Shown: positions 35,682-44,869, numbered from the stretch's first letter. The stretch: DNA of 64,000 nt from Bdellovibrionaceae bacterium UBA6502 (GCA_002436415.1 DJMA01000029.1:161726-225725); one strand, 5' to 3'. A program made the numbers and translations. Notes: generated by a model from the sequence alone, not told the origin.

Positions 35682-36539
35682 ATGGCCTTAACATGTCCTC
35701 GTTGTAGCAATGAATTTGAAGAACTGATCAAGATCGATCCAGGTATGCGCTTGCGCCTTCAAGAAACACTAAACGAGTCCCATGAACATGCAGAGGTTTG
35801 CAATAATTGTTTTGATGCTCTGAAAGATGAGATCAATCAAGGTGCAAAATTAATCGCGGAAGAAAACCAAAAAGAACAAAACCGGCAAAGTCTTTGGAAA
35901 AACCGCGTTGGCTTTGTCAAAGAAGCTAGAGAGAGAATGGGCGTTAGGTCTTTTTCCGAAGCAGCCGTTTTGTACGAAAAATACCTTCGTGCGCTAGAAG
36001 TGGTGCATGACATACCCGCTGGGCAACTAGACCCTATGATTTTTAATGCTCCTGGAAAAAGTAGCGAATTAACCATTCTTTGTACGGTTTATTGGGATTT
36101 ATATAAAATCTATGATACCAGTGACAAATATCTAGAACGCCAACAAAAAGTAGGACAACATCTTTTAGACATTGCTCCCTATTCTAATGTTCAAAGTGAT
36201 TTACTAAAAAGAGCAGAAAGATTTGTTCGCGATGCAAATAACGCTGACAACGCTAGAGAATTTTTGAGAAAACTAAAAGAGGCTACCGGACAAAGTGGGT
36301 GTTTTATTGCGACAGCCGCCTATGGAAGCTATGACCATAAAGAAGTGATTATTCTTCGTGCGTTTCGTGACCAGATTCTAGAGAAAAGCCTTTTAGGTCG
36401 GATGTTTGTGAGAACTTATTACTTGGTCTCCCCCCCAATTGCCCGCCTAATTTATAGGCGCAAATCCCTGCAAAGCCTCGTCAGAAGTATGATTCAGCCT
36501 ATCGCAACGCATATTGCAGCAAAATTCAACTTGCGTTGA
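35682..36539 (+). CDS. CFI-box protein with N-terminal zinc ribbon
   Basis: 285 residues. Residues 5-42 have two CxxC pairs (CPRC, CNNC) spaced as a zinc ribbon. A helical middle (about 60-205) follows. The C-terminus starts GCFIATAAYGSYDHKEV and contains LRAFRD, the G-R-M-F-V segment and YYLVSPPIARLI, which is the CFI-box C-terminal domain, a putative sorting or processing region of unknown mechanism. No signal peptide is present. Function unknown. Confidence 0.75.
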   Translation: MALTCPRCSNEFEELIKIDPGMRLRLQETLNESHEHAEVCNNCFDALKDEINQGAKLIAEENQKEQNRQSLWKNRVGFVKEARERMGVRSFSEAAVLYEKYLRALEVVHDIPAGQLDPMIFNAPGKSSELTILCTVYWDLYKIYDTSDKYLERQQKVGQHLLDIAPYSNVQSDLLKRAERFVRDANNADNAREFLRKLKEATGQSGCFIATAAYGSYDHKEVIILRAFRDQILEKSLLGRMFVRTYYLVSPPIARLIYRRKSLQSLVRSMIQPIATHIAAKFNLR

Positions 36540-36565
36540 ATGAGTCTTTTTAAGATCTTATAGCA

Positions 36566-37756
36566 ATGGCTAGAAAAAAGTACGACATCGCAGTTATAGG
36601 AGCCGGCCTCAATGGTCTTATTATCACTCATTCTTTGGCAAAAGCTGGCAAGAAAGTCATCTTAGTTGAAAGTGCCGATCGCTTGGGCGGTGTTTTTCAA
36701 GAACACAATATGAAGTTAGGGAAGCTACCCGACTTCTTTAGCAATCAAAAATATTTTTCTGAAGCAGCCGAAAATTTCAGTCGCTGGTGTTCTCGCTTAT
36801 TCGGAGAGGAAACAGCTTTCGTTAAAGTAAATCCGAGCACAAAAACCTTCGACTCTGGAAAGTTCAAAGACTTTATTGGTTTTGGCGATAAAGCACCTGT
36901 CTTTGTTGACGAACTAACAGCTTATACCAATACCGAGAAGTTACAAATGCAGACTAGCTTCTCCAGCATAACTCAAAGCTATATTCAGGAGCTTGAAGCC
37001 CTTGAAAATGTTGATATTTTAACAAACTCAATTTTAACTGCTTTCCATCCCCTAGAAGGTCAAATCGACCTAATCGAGGTAAATGACGGAAAGAAAATTG
37101 AAGCCGATGAATACGTTTTTACGGGAAGCTTGTTTAGCCTTGATAGCTTAAGTGAGGAAGTTGAAGTTCTAACAAAATCACAAAAGCAAAGCTTGGCCAA
37201 GGCCAATAGCTTTACGGCCGTTCACCTAGAATTTGTCCACCCAGGAAACGAATTACCTATCGAAGAAGATTTTGTTCTTTCTGCCGCCAAAGAAAAAAGC
37301 CAAGCTTGTTATGGTCAATATTCCTTAGCGGATAATTTTTCAGGAGCCCAGGCTGAAGCCTACCAAATGAGCACCTGGTTGAGTTTCGTTGAAAGCAATT
37401 TAACAAACGACATGGAAACTACCGGAAACTTAGTACGAGAAATGAAAAGACAGGTAAAACGTGCCTTCCCAGAAGCCATTGATAATGCGGTTTTTGAAAG
37501 AGTTGTGGTTACTCCTGACTCCCATTGTACAAACAAGGTTAAAGTGAAAGATCTAAAATCCACGAACTTTCCTAATTTTTATATTTTATCAAAAGAATTA
37601 GACGAATCCGATGGCATCATGGGACGAGTAAAGACTGCGGTTGATTTCTTAGATGAAAAAGACATTTCCTTGAGCAGCTTTAGTGCCGTTGAAGATGTGG
37701 ATATCGTGGATAAGGCTGTGGATAAGAATGAAAACACACATTCTCCTGAGCTTTAA
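36566..37756 (+). CDS. FAD-dependent amine oxidase-like / NAD(P)-binding protein
   Basis: 396 residues. The N-terminus has the dinucleotide-binding fold DIAVIGAGLNGLIITHSLAKAGKKVILVES with GxGxxG and the terminal Glu, then DRLGG, as in phytoene desaturase/amine oxidase-type flavoproteins. The rest is divergent with no recognisable substrate motif; the last 40 residues are acidic and probably disordered. It follows the CFI-box gene by 26 bp. Substrate unknown. Confidence 0.7.
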   Translation: MARKKYDIAVIGAGLNGLIITHSLAKAGKKVILVESADRLGGVFQEHNMKLGKLPDFFSNQKYFSEAAENFSRWCSRLFGEETAFVKVNPSTKTFDSGKFKDFIGFGDKAPVFVDELTAYTNTEKLQMQTSFSSITQSYIQELEALENVDILTNSILTAFHPLEGQIDLIEVNDGKKIEADEYVFTGSLFSLDSLSEEVEVLTKSQKQSLAKANSFTAVHLEFVHPGNELPIEEDFVLSAAKEKSQACYGQYSLADNFSGAQAEAYQMSTWLSFVESNLTNDMETTGNLVREMKRQVKRAFPEAIDNAVFERVVVTPDSHCTNKVKVKDLKSTNFPNFYILSKELDESDGIMGRVKTAVDFLDEKDISLSSFSAVEDVDIVDKAVDKNENTHSPEL

Positions 37757-37823
37757 ACGCAACACAGGCCTTTAAAACACTCTAAATACCTGAAAATACT
37801 TAATTTTTATTTGCGCGCTAATT

Positions 37824-37871
37824 AATGCTTATTTTACGTCTCAAAAGTTATGCGCGTAAAAAATAAGCATT
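37824..37871. repeat. Inverted repeat with long stem
   Basis: AATGCTTATTTTACG 37824-37838 pairs with CGTAAAAAATAAGCATT 37855-37871 (15 pairs, 2-nt bulge), loop 16 nt. It starts 68 bp after the flavoprotein gene stop. It could terminate that gene, though no U run follows, or be an operator. Confidence 0.5.
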
Positions 37872-38017
37872 TCTACCTTGGTTTGCAATAAGCCTCTAAT
37901 GTCAGTTTTAGCTTCCTTCTTTTTGGGCCATTTTTAGAAATTCCTATCTAAGAACTGAAACTAATATTTCCCAGTAAACCTTTGAAAATCATTTTGGATC
38001 TTTAATAAGCTCCGAAT

Positions 38018-38032
38018 TTCAGGTGCTTAGCG
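38018..38032. repeat. Copy 1 of 15-bp intergenic repeat TTCAGGTGCTTAGCG
   Basis: Identical to 61894-61908 upstream of bamD; an 11-bp core recurs inverted at 49254-49264. Confidence 0.6.
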
Positions 38033-38253
38033 AAGGCTTTTTTAAATCCAGCCCTGCTTTCCTAAATTAGTTTTCTCAGCACCGATTAGGTTGAAAACTC
38101 TGTTCATTTAACTATATTCAAAAATATTCAAAGCCACCTAAATCCTTGCCTCATTCCCTTGCAGGTGATACACCTAGCCGCTCAAGAAATAAGTAAGCTA
38201 ATTTACAAAGTTTTTTGTATCACTGGCGGCAAATAATTGTCGTCAAATTCGCA

Positions 38254-38292
38254 CCTGCCGGAACTCCACTGGTGATTCCAAAGTACGGCAGG
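38254..38292 (+). promoter_or_regulatory. Structured rpsB 5' leader hairpin
   Basis: CCTGCCG 38254-38260 pairs with CGGCAGG 38286-38292. Inside, GAA/TTC and CAC/GTG (around 38261-38278) can form a second stem. It ends 15 nt before the AGGAGG SD of rpsB, the place where S2 autoregulatory leaders lie in other bacteria. Autoregulation here is inferred. Confidence 0.5.
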
Positions 38293-38318
38293 GAGGACAA
38301 ACCAGATAGGAGGAATTT

Positions 38319-39191
38319 ATGTCCAATGCACAAATCACAATGAAAGATATGTTAAACGCAGGTGTTCACTTCGGTCACCAACAACACCGTTGGAACCCAA
38401 AAATGAAGCCATATGTATTTGGTGTTCGTGGTGGAATCCACATCATCGATTTACAAAAATCTCTAGCTGGTGCTCAACGCGCTCTAGATTTCGTTAAAAC
38501 TGTTGCTTCTCAAGGTGGACGTTTGATCTTTGTTGGTACAAAACAACAAGCCATCGAACCAATCCAACAAGCGGCTAAAGATTGTGGTCAATATTTCGTA
38601 ACTAAAAGATGGTTGGGCGGAACTTTAACTAACTTCGTAACTATCAAATCTTCTATCGACCGTTTCAGAAAATTAGAAAAAATGAAAGAAACTGGTGAGT
38701 GGAAATTGTTCTCTAAAAAAGAGCAAGCAATGATGGAAAAAGAACTTCAAAGACACATCGATTATTTAGATGGTATCAAAGACATGCGTTCTGCTCCTGC
38801 TGCAATTTTTGTAGTAGATTTAGTAAAAGAGAAAAACGCTGTTGCTGAAGCAAAACGTCTTGGAATCCCTGTAATCGGTATTGCTGATACAAACTCTGAT
38901 CCAGACATCGTTGATTTCCCAATCCCAGGTAACGACGACGCTATTCGTTCTATCAAATTATTCGCTAGCGCAATCGCTGACTCTTACAATGCTGGAGCAA
39001 AAGAATACAAAGAGAAAGCTCAAGTAGAAGCAAAAGAAGAGACTAGCCAAGCTAAGAGCGAAAAGAAAGCTGGTCCAGCTGTAGTTAAAACTTCTAAGCC
39101 TCGCTTAGTTGCTGCTGGTACTGCTGAAGACATCGAAATCTCTGAAGAAATCGATACAACTTCTGAAGACACAGAAACTACTGAAAAATAA
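38319..39191 (+). CDS. rpsB: 30S ribosomal protein uS2
   Basis: Start of the conserved rpsB-tsf-pyrH-frr block. 290 residues: MKDMLNAGVHFGHQQHRWNPKM at the N-terminus, then FVGTKQQA and VDLVKEKNAVAEAKRLGIPVIGIADTNSDPD. About 55 residues beyond the usual ~235 form a charged Glu/Lys/Thr tail (from KAQVEAKEE), probably disordered. SD AGGAGG at 38308-38313 is optimal and codon use is strongly biased. Confidence 0.98.
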   Translation: MSNAQITMKDMLNAGVHFGHQQHRWNPKMKPYVFGVRGGIHIIDLQKSLAGAQRALDFVKTVASQGGRLIFVGTKQQAIEPIQQAAKDCGQYFVTKRWLGGTLTNFVTIKSSIDRFRKLEKMKETGEWKLFSKKEQAMMEKELQRHIDYLDGIKDMRSAPAAIFVVDLVKEKNAVAEAKRLGIPVIGIADTNSDPDIVDFPIPGNDDAIRSIKLFASAIADSYNAGAKEYKEKAQVEAKEETSQAKSEKKAGPAVVKTSKPRLVAAGTAEDIEISEEIDTTSEDTETTEK

Positions 39192-39203
39192 TTTCAAATT
39201 TTT

Positions 39204-39228
39204 AGAGGCCCTTGCAAGAGGGCCTTTT
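39204..39228 (+). terminator. Hairpin between rpsB and tsf, terminator or attenuator
   Basis: AGGCCCT 39206-39212 pairs with AGGGCCT 39219-39225, loop TGCAAG, followed by TTTCCTCGTTTT. The interrupted U tract suggests partial termination, which would set more S2 than EF-Ts. Confidence 0.65.
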
Positions 39229-39273
39229 CCTCGTTTTAATCAAAACTTTTTAAAATTTAATTAGGAGAAAAAA

Positions 39274-39921
39274 ATGGCAATTACTGCTTCTACAGTAAAA
39301 GAGTTAAGAGAAAAAACTGGTGCTGGTATGATGGACTGTAAAAAAGCCCTTACTGAGTGTGAAGGTAACTTCGACAAAGCAGTAGACTGGCTTCGTACAA
39401 AAGGTCTTTCTAAAGCCGCTAAAAAATCTGACCGTGTTGCGGCAGAAGGTTTAGTAACTTCATACATCCACGGTAACGGCCGTATCGGTGTACTTTTAGA
39501 AGTTAACTCTGAAACTGATTTCGTTGCACGTAACGAACAGTTCCAAGCATTCACTAAAGATGTAGCTATGCACATCGCTGCTGTTAACCCTGCTTGTGTT
39601 AACCCAGAAGAGCTTGATCAAAGCTTAGTAGAAAAAGAAAAAGAAGTTCTTAAAGCAAAAGCAATTGAAGAAGGTAAAAAGCCTGAGTTCTTAGATAAAA
39701 TCATCGAAGGTCAAATCAAGAAGTGGATGAAAGACCAAGTTCTTCTTGAGCAACCTTTCGTGAAAAACCCAGACGTTACTGTTGGTCAATATTTGACTGA
39801 CACAGTAGCAACTATCGGTGAAAACATCGTAATTCGTCGTTTTACACGTTTTGAATTGGGTGAAGGAATCGAGAAAAAAGTGGACAACTTCGCTGAAGAA
39901 GTAAACGCAGCTTTACAATAA
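39274..39921 (+). CDS. tsf: Elongation factor Ts
   Basis: Nucleotide exchange factor for EF-Tu. The 215-residue protein is shorter than the ~283 of E. coli and matches the compact form lacking one subdomain. The N-terminal UBA-like region has VKELREKTGAGMMDCKKAL, then the KGLSKAAKKSDR hinge, RIGVLLEVNSETDFVARN and QVLLEQPFVKNPDVTVGQYL. SD TAGGAGA precedes the ATG. Codon use is highly biased, like rpsB. Confidence 0.97.
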   Translation: MAITASTVKELREKTGAGMMDCKKALTECEGNFDKAVDWLRTKGLSKAAKKSDRVAAEGLVTSYIHGNGRIGVLLEVNSETDFVARNEQFQAFTKDVAMHIAAVNPACVNPEELDQSLVEKEKEVLKAKAIEEGKKPEFLDKIIEGQIKKWMKDQVLLEQPFVKNPDVTVGQYLTDTVATIGENIVIRRFTRFELGEGIEKKVDNFAEEVNAALQ

Positions 39922-39947
39922 TTTACAACCAATAGGACACTAAGCAG

Positions 39948-40673
39948 ATGGCAGATCCAAAGTACAATCGAGTATTACTTAAGATATCCGGAGAAGCTCT
40001 CGCAGGAGAGATGGGCTTCGGAATTGATTTGCAAACTTTAAATAAGATTGCAGAAGAAGTGGTGGAAACGGCCGCTCTTGGTGTTCAAATGGGAATCGTA
40101 ATTGGTGGCGGTAACATTTTTAGAGGTGTTGCCGCTTCTACCAAAGGAATGGATCGCGCAAGCTCAGATTATATGGGAATGCTTGCTACATGTATCAACT
40201 GTCTTGCCATGCAAGATGCGATCGAAAAACTGGGTGGAGAAACTCGAGTGCAAACGGCCATTGAGATGGCAGAGATTGCAGAGCCATACATCCGCAGAAA
40301 AGCCGTACGTCACCTTGAAAAAAATCGAATCGTGATTTTTGGTGCTGGTACTGGTAACCCTTATTTTACTACCGACACAGCCGCATCCCTTCGAGCTATG
40401 GAAATCGATGCTGAAATCATCATGAAAGCCACTAAGGTTGATGGTGTTTACGACAAAGATCCAATGCAATATGAAGACGCTGTAAAATATGATCAACTTA
40501 GCTTTATTGAAGTTTTAAATAAACAGCTAAAAGTGATGGACTCCACTGCCATTAGTTTGTGTATGGAGAATGACTTACCTATTTTAACTTTCAACTTAAA
40601 CAAAGAAGGCAATATTAAAAAAGCCATCTTAGGGGAAAAAGTTGGAACTATCATTAAAGGAGAAGACTCATGA
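39948..40673 (+). CDS. pyrH: UMP kinase
   Basis: Phosphorylates UMP to UDP. 241 residues with KISGEALAGEMGFGID, the GGGNIFRG phosphate-binding loop, DYMGMLAT, FGAGTGNPYFTTDTAA, KATKVDGVYDKDP and a C-terminal GTII. Bacterial UMPK of the amino-acid-kinase fold. Overlaps frr by 4 bp (ATGA). Confidence 0.97.
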   Translation: MADPKYNRVLLKISGEALAGEMGFGIDLQTLNKIAEEVVETAALGVQMGIVIGGGNIFRGVAASTKGMDRASSDYMGMLATCINCLAMQDAIEKLGGETRVQTAIEMAEIAEPYIRRKAVRHLEKNRIVIFGAGTGNPYFTTDTAASLRAMEIDAEIIMKATKVDGVYDKDPMQYEDAVKYDQLSFIEVLNKQLKVMDSTAISLCMENDLPILTFNLNKEGNIKKAILGEKVGTIIKGEDS

Positions 40674-41227
40674 TTGAAATCATTAAAGAAACCGCAGAAG
40701 AAGAAATGAAGCACGCGATTGAGTCACTAAAGGGAGAGCTACAAAAAATCCGCACCGGAAAAGCTCACGCCTCGATGTTAGATTCTGTAAAAGTAAATTA
40801 CTACGGATCACTTAGTCCGTTAAATCAAGTGGCTTCTATTAGTACACCAGACGCAAGAAGCTTTATGTTAGCGCCTTGGGAAGCTTCTGTATTAAAAGAC
40901 ATTGAAGCAGCCATCGTAAAAAGTGACTTAGGATTAGCGCCAATTAATGACGGTAAAGTAATTCGTCTTAAGCTTCCTGAAGTGACTGAAGAGCGTCGTA
41001 AAGACTTAGTGAAACAAGCCAAAAAAACCGTAGAAGACTCTAGAATTTCAATTCGTATGAAACGTAAAGATGCCAATGATGAAATCAAAGAGCTTCTTAA
41101 AAACAAAGAAATCTCTGAAGATGATAGCAAGCGTTTCACTGAAGAAATTCAGAAGCTAACGGATGATTACATCAAAAAAGTAGATGACATCGGAACAGCT
41201 AAAGAAAAAGACATCATGACGGTTTAA
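40670..41227 (+). CDS. frr: Ribosome recycling factor
   Basis: Splits post-termination ribosomes with EF-G. 185 residues, full length. RTGKAHASMLDSVKVNYYGSLSPLNQVASI, then LPEVTEERRKDLVKQAKK and the helical bundle end (EEIQKLTDDYIKKVD) are canonical. Coupled to pyrH by the ATGA overlap. Confidence 0.97.
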   Translation: MIEIIKETAEEEMKHAIESLKGELQKIRTGKAHASMLDSVKVNYYGSLSPLNQVASISTPDARSFMLAPWEASVLKDIEAAIVKSDLGLAPINDGKVIRLKLPEVTEERRKDLVKQAKKTVEDSRISIRMKRKDANDEIKELLKNKEISEDDSKRFTEEIQKLTDDYIKKVDDIGTAKEKDIMTV

Positions 41228-41245
41228 GCTGGGCGGAAACGGATC

Positions 41246-41983
41246 ATGCAGCTAAAACACATTGGAATTATTATGGATGGAAATGGTCGTTGGGCACAAG
41301 CTCGACGACACAGTCGCGCTTTCGGCCATGTTCGTGGTATTAAAGCTGTAAGACGCACCATCGAAAAATCTGTGGAAATAGGCTTAGAATATTTAAGCCT
41401 ATTCACACTTTCCAATGAGAATTGGCAACGCCCACAAACCGAAGTTTCTGTTTTGATGAAGATACTTCGAAAGTTTCTAAAATCTGAAATCAAATTTTTA
41501 GTCAAAAACAACATTCGTCTAACAAGCGTTGGTGATTTATCCCGCTTCCCAGAAGACATCCAAAAATTAATCAACGAAGTAAAACTAATCACTAAAGACA
41601 ATACTGGCTTAGTATTGTGTTTAGCTCTTAGTTATGGTTCGCAGCAAGAAATTCTTAGCGCCGCCCTTCGACTTGCCAAAGATTTAGTTAAGCAGCCTGA
41701 GTTAATGGATAGCATAAATGCTGAAAGCTTTGCCGACTACCTCGACACTAGCTTTATGCCAAACCCAGATTTAATCATACGCACCAGCGGTGAAACACGC
41801 CTGTCAAATTTTATGCTTTTTCAAGCGGCCTATAGTGAGCTGTATTTTACAAACACTCTTTGGCCAGATTTTACAGGTGAGGATTTGGTAGAGGCAATTA
41901 CTAGCTTTGAGACGAAAGAACGCCGGTTCGGAAAAACCTCTGAGCAAATTTCAGAAACCCTAAACACAGACCTACAAGGATAA
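41246..41983 (+). CDS. uppS: UppS, undecaprenyl diphosphate synthase
   Basis: Cis-prenyltransferase that makes the C55 lipid carrier for murein and O-antigen. 245 residues with IMDGNGRWAQARRHSRAFGHVRG (catalytic Asp), the FTLSNENWQRP segment and the C-terminal PDLIIRTSGETRLSNF...WPDF motif. Cytosolic. Eighteen bases after frr, one base before cdsA. Confidence 0.96.
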   Translation: MQLKHIGIIMDGNGRWAQARRHSRAFGHVRGIKAVRRTIEKSVEIGLEYLSLFTLSNENWQRPQTEVSVLMKILRKFLKSEIKFLVKNNIRLTSVGDLSRFPEDIQKLINEVKLITKDNTGLVLCLALSYGSQQEILSAALRLAKDLVKQPELMDSINAESFADYLDTSFMPNPDLIIRTSGETRLSNFMLFQAAYSELYFTNTLWPDFTGEDLVEAITSFETKERRFGKTSEQISETLNTDLQG

Positions 41984-41984
41984 A

Positions 41985-42797
41985 ATGAGTTCACTGCAAA
42001 CTAGAGTCATTTCTGCATTATTAGCGGTAGGCCTTATGGGACTTAGTTTCTGGGCACTTGGTAGTACAGCAGTTTATGTTTTAATCTATTTTGCAATTAG
42101 CTTATGTCAGTGGGAATACGCACAACTTTGTCTGCCCAAGGCGCGAAACACTTTAAAATACGGTTTTTTAGTAATTAGTCAGTATTACCTTTTACAGAGT
42201 CTACCAATTGCGGTACTCAGCGAACTATCTCCAATGAAACTCGGAGTGCAATACTTTATCTTCATTTGTTTTTTCGGAATTCTATCTGACAAAGAAGACA
42301 TCAACGAAATTAGAAACGACATTTTTGCATCTTGCTTTGGTTACATATATTTAAGCGTGATTCCTGGCCTATTAATTTTGACCTTAACTGCGAACCCTAG
42401 GCAATTGGTGGAACTCTTCTTCTTTTTGCTTTTAACTGTTTTTGCGGGTGACGTCTTTGCTTACTTCTCTGGTCTTTGGCTCGGTAATAAAAAAATACTT
42501 CCTTCCATTAGCCCTAAGAAAACAGTGGTTGGATGTATCGGTGGCTTAATGGGCTCGGTGGCTTTAGGTTCTATTTACGCCCACTACTTACTAAGAAACA
42601 CCAATCCATGGGCCATCGCAGGCTGTTGTTTGGTAATTGGTCTTTATGCGCAAACCGGAGATTTCTTAGAGAGTTTGTTAAAGCGACTTGCTGGAAAAAA
42701 AGATTCAGGAAAAATTCTTCCAGGCCATGGCGGTTTCTTAGATCGACTAGATGGTGTTTTGTTTGCAATTCCTGCTCTTTACTGGTTTTTCTATTAA
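41985..42797 (+). CDS. cdsA: CdsA, phosphatidate cytidylyltransferase
   Basis: Makes CDP-diacylglycerol for phospholipid synthesis. 270 residues, about seven membrane segments. The C-terminal signature is GDFLESLLKRLAGKKDSGKILPGHGGFLDRLDG, preceded by SPKKTVVGCIGGLMGS. Directly follows uppS. In many bacteria dxr comes next; here a 404-bp gap precedes rseP instead. Confidence 0.94.
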   Translation: MSSLQTRVISALLAVGLMGLSFWALGSTAVYVLIYFAISLCQWEYAQLCLPKARNTLKYGFLVISQYYLLQSLPIAVLSELSPMKLGVQYFIFICFFGILSDKEDINEIRNDIFASCFGYIYLSVIPGLLILTLTANPRQLVELFFFLLLTVFAGDVFAYFSGLWLGNKKILPSISPKKTVVGCIGGLMGSVALGSIYAHYLLRNTNPWAIAGCCLVIGLYAQTGDFLESLLKRLAGKKDSGKILPGHGGFLDRLDGVLFAIPALYWFFY

Positions 42798-43201
42798 TTT
42801 AATAGTTAGATTCTCTAGCTTTCATTTATCTTTTTAAACCTGTTATTTTAAGGCTTTAGTCTAATCAGATTTTTTATTTTCTTTCTAGATTTTACCAATC
42901 AATTCAGTTTGCTTTTAATTAGTAATCCGCTCTTCAAAAGTCTCATGATGGAACAGGCACAAAGCTCCATCCCTCCTAGACTTTAGCTACTAGACGTAAA
43001 GGACATTTCGTTTATTCAACTCGAATCTCCCCTAATAATTAGGTAAAATAATAAAAGAATTTTTGAAGAATCTTAGGAATTTAGCTTAGGCTTTAAACCA
43101 TTTTTTAGTTTTCCAAGGAGACTTGTAAGTTTTGGTTGATTCTTCGAGAGCTTCTCTTATTTTCATAAACAAAGACCAGTCGTTAGAAAGGGTTTTAAGA
43201 T
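42798..43201. other. Intergenic region between cdsA and rseP (404 bp)
   Basis: AT-rich, no gene supported. The place where dxr often lies is empty of any recognisable dxr remnant. A 26-codon open frame on the minus strand (43086-43166) lacks an SD. Confidence 0.5.
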
Positions 43202-44869
43202 ATGGTAATTATTGATTTGATTCAGCAGGCATTCGGTTTCATCGTTCCCCTAGCAATTCTTCTAGGTTTGTTAATTTTTGTTCATGAGCTTGGACACTTT
43301 AGCGTGGCTAAGTTTTTTGGAGTGCGAGTAGAAACCTTTAGTATTGGCTTTGGTAAGAAAATTTGGGAACGTACCAAAGGTGACACCACATATTGTCTTT
43401 CGTTAATTCCTTTTGGTGGCTATGTTAAAATGTATGGTGACGACCCTACCGCGGATATCCCAGAATCTGAAAAGCAGTATTCCTTTCTTCACAAAAGTGT
43501 TTGGCAACGAATTGGTGTGGTTCTAGCGGGTCCATTGATGAATTTCTTTTTTGCCATTTTGGTGTTTGCTTTAATCGCCCTTGTTGGTGAAGACAAACCC
43601 ATCGCCAAAGTTGGTGAGATCCAACCCGGAACGGCTGCTCATATTATGGGGCTTCAAGCTGGTGACGAGATTTTGAAAGTTAACGGAAAATCCGTAAGTT
43701 TAATGGAAGAGGTTCAATCCCTCGTAGAGAAAAATGCGAATGCTAAAATTACTATGACCATCAAACGCCACGGTAGTGAGCAAGAGATGGAGCTTCAAGG
43801 TGAGACCCTAATTGTAGAAAATCCAAATATTTTATCCACAGAAAAAATGGTTGGAAGTTTAGAGGGTTTACAGTTCATGCCTACAGCAAGCATGGTCGGA
43901 ATTGACCAACCGGATTCCATTGCTGCACAAAAAGGACTGGCAACTGGTTCATTAATCACTGAGGTAGACGGTGTTAAGCTACAGCGATGGTATGAATTAG
44001 AATACTTGATGAATAAGGCCATATCAGAAAACAAGAGCTTTACTCTTAAGTTTAAAGTGGACCAAAATGCTGAAGAACAAAGTGTTCAGCTAAATGCGCA
44101 AGAGGATGCCTTTAAGAACCTAAAAGAGTTTGGCATTCACCCTCTTGATCTTTTTGTTGGTAGCGTAGTCGACGAATCTGCTGCAAAGGCAGCTGGCCTA
44201 CAAAAAAATGATCACATTACTGCCATTGACGGAAACGAAATTTCCCACTGGAGTGAATTAGTTAACCGAGTTCGAGCTTATGAAGAAGACAAACAGCCTC
44301 TAGCCTTAAAGGTGGTAAGAGCTGGTGAAGAACTTAATATGGAAATGAGTCCAAAGCCTGTGCTTCAAAAAGATCCCGTAACTGGAATGGAGAAAAAGGT
44401 TTATGCAATTGGGATTACCACTTCTTTAATGGGCGCTCCACCGGTTTTAACTTTGGTGCGATCAAGTAATGTATTAGAAGTGATTAAAAGAGGGTTTGTT
44501 GATAGCTACAACTGGTCAGTAACTACTGTTTTGAGTTTTTGGAAACTACTAACCAATCAAGTTTCGGCAAAATCAATTGGTGGACCATTAATGATAGGTC
44601 AACTAGCTAGCCAGAGCATGGCTGTTGGTTTAAGTGCTTTCTTGAAAATCATGGGCATCATCTCCATCAACCTATTTATTTTAAACCTTCTTCCTCTACC
44701 CGTTTTGGATGGTGGACATTTGTTATTTTATACAATCGAAGTAATTCGCGGTAAGCCTGTTTCAATGCGAGTTTTAGAAGTCGCGCAAACTTTTGGTTTG
44801 GTTTTACTTCTCTCGCTCATGGTCTTTGCCACCTATAACGATTTTGCAAGATTCCTAGGTTTCTTATGA
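43202..44869 (+). CDS. rseP: RseP-like site-2 intramembrane zinc protease
   Basis: Intramembrane metalloprotease that cleaves anti-sigma factors or leftover signal peptides. 555 residues, longer than the usual ~450. HELGHF near residue 29 carries the zinc ligands, the second site is LPVLDGGHLLFYTIE near the C-terminus, and two PDZ domains lie between (IQPGTAAHIMGLQAGDEILKVNGK and VVDESAAKAAGLQKNDHITAIDG). A further PDZ-like stretch (about 225-300) between them explains the extra length. Overlaps tsaB (ATGA). Confidence 0.93.
   Translation: MVIIDLIQQAFGFIVPLAILLGLLIFVHELGHFSVAKFFGVRVETFSIGFGKKIWERTKGDTTYCLSLIPFGGYVKMYGDDPTADIPESEKQYSFLHKSVWQRIGVVLAGPLMNFFFAILVFALIALVGEDKPIAKVGEIQPGTAAHIMGLQAGDEILKVNGKSVSLMEEVQSLVEKNANAKITMTIKRHGSEQEMELQGETLIVENPNILSTEKMVGSLEGLQFMPTASMVGIDQPDSIAAQKGLATGSLITEVDGVKLQRWYELEYLMNKAISENKSFTLKFKVDQNAEEQSVQLNAQEDAFKNLKEFGIHPLDLFVGSVVDESAAKAAGLQKNDHITAIDGNEISHWSELVNRVRAYEEDKQPLALKVVRAGEELNMEMSPKPVLQKDPVTGMEKKVYAIGITTSLMGAPPVLTLVRSSNVLEVIKRGFVDSYNWSVTTVLSFWKLLTNQVSAKSIGGPLMIGQLASQSMAVGLSAFLKIMGIISINLFILNLLPLPVLDGGHLLFYTIEVIRGKPVSMRVLEVAQTFGLVLLLSLMVFATYNDFARFLGFL

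Larger units (their letters stand above)
37757..38318. other. Intergenic region upstream of rpsB (562 bp)
   Basis: The longest gene-free stretch in the window. It contains a near-perfect inverted repeat (37824-37871), one copy of a 15-bp repeat (38018-38032) shared with the bamD upstream region, and a structured rpsB leader (38254-38292). No tRNA or known ncRNA signature was seen. Confidence 0.6.

Noticed and set aside
43086..43166. 26-codon minus-strand frame starting MKIREALEE upstream of rseP
   Set aside because: The peptide looks plausible in composition but has no SD, no terminator and no homologue I can recall; too short to support.
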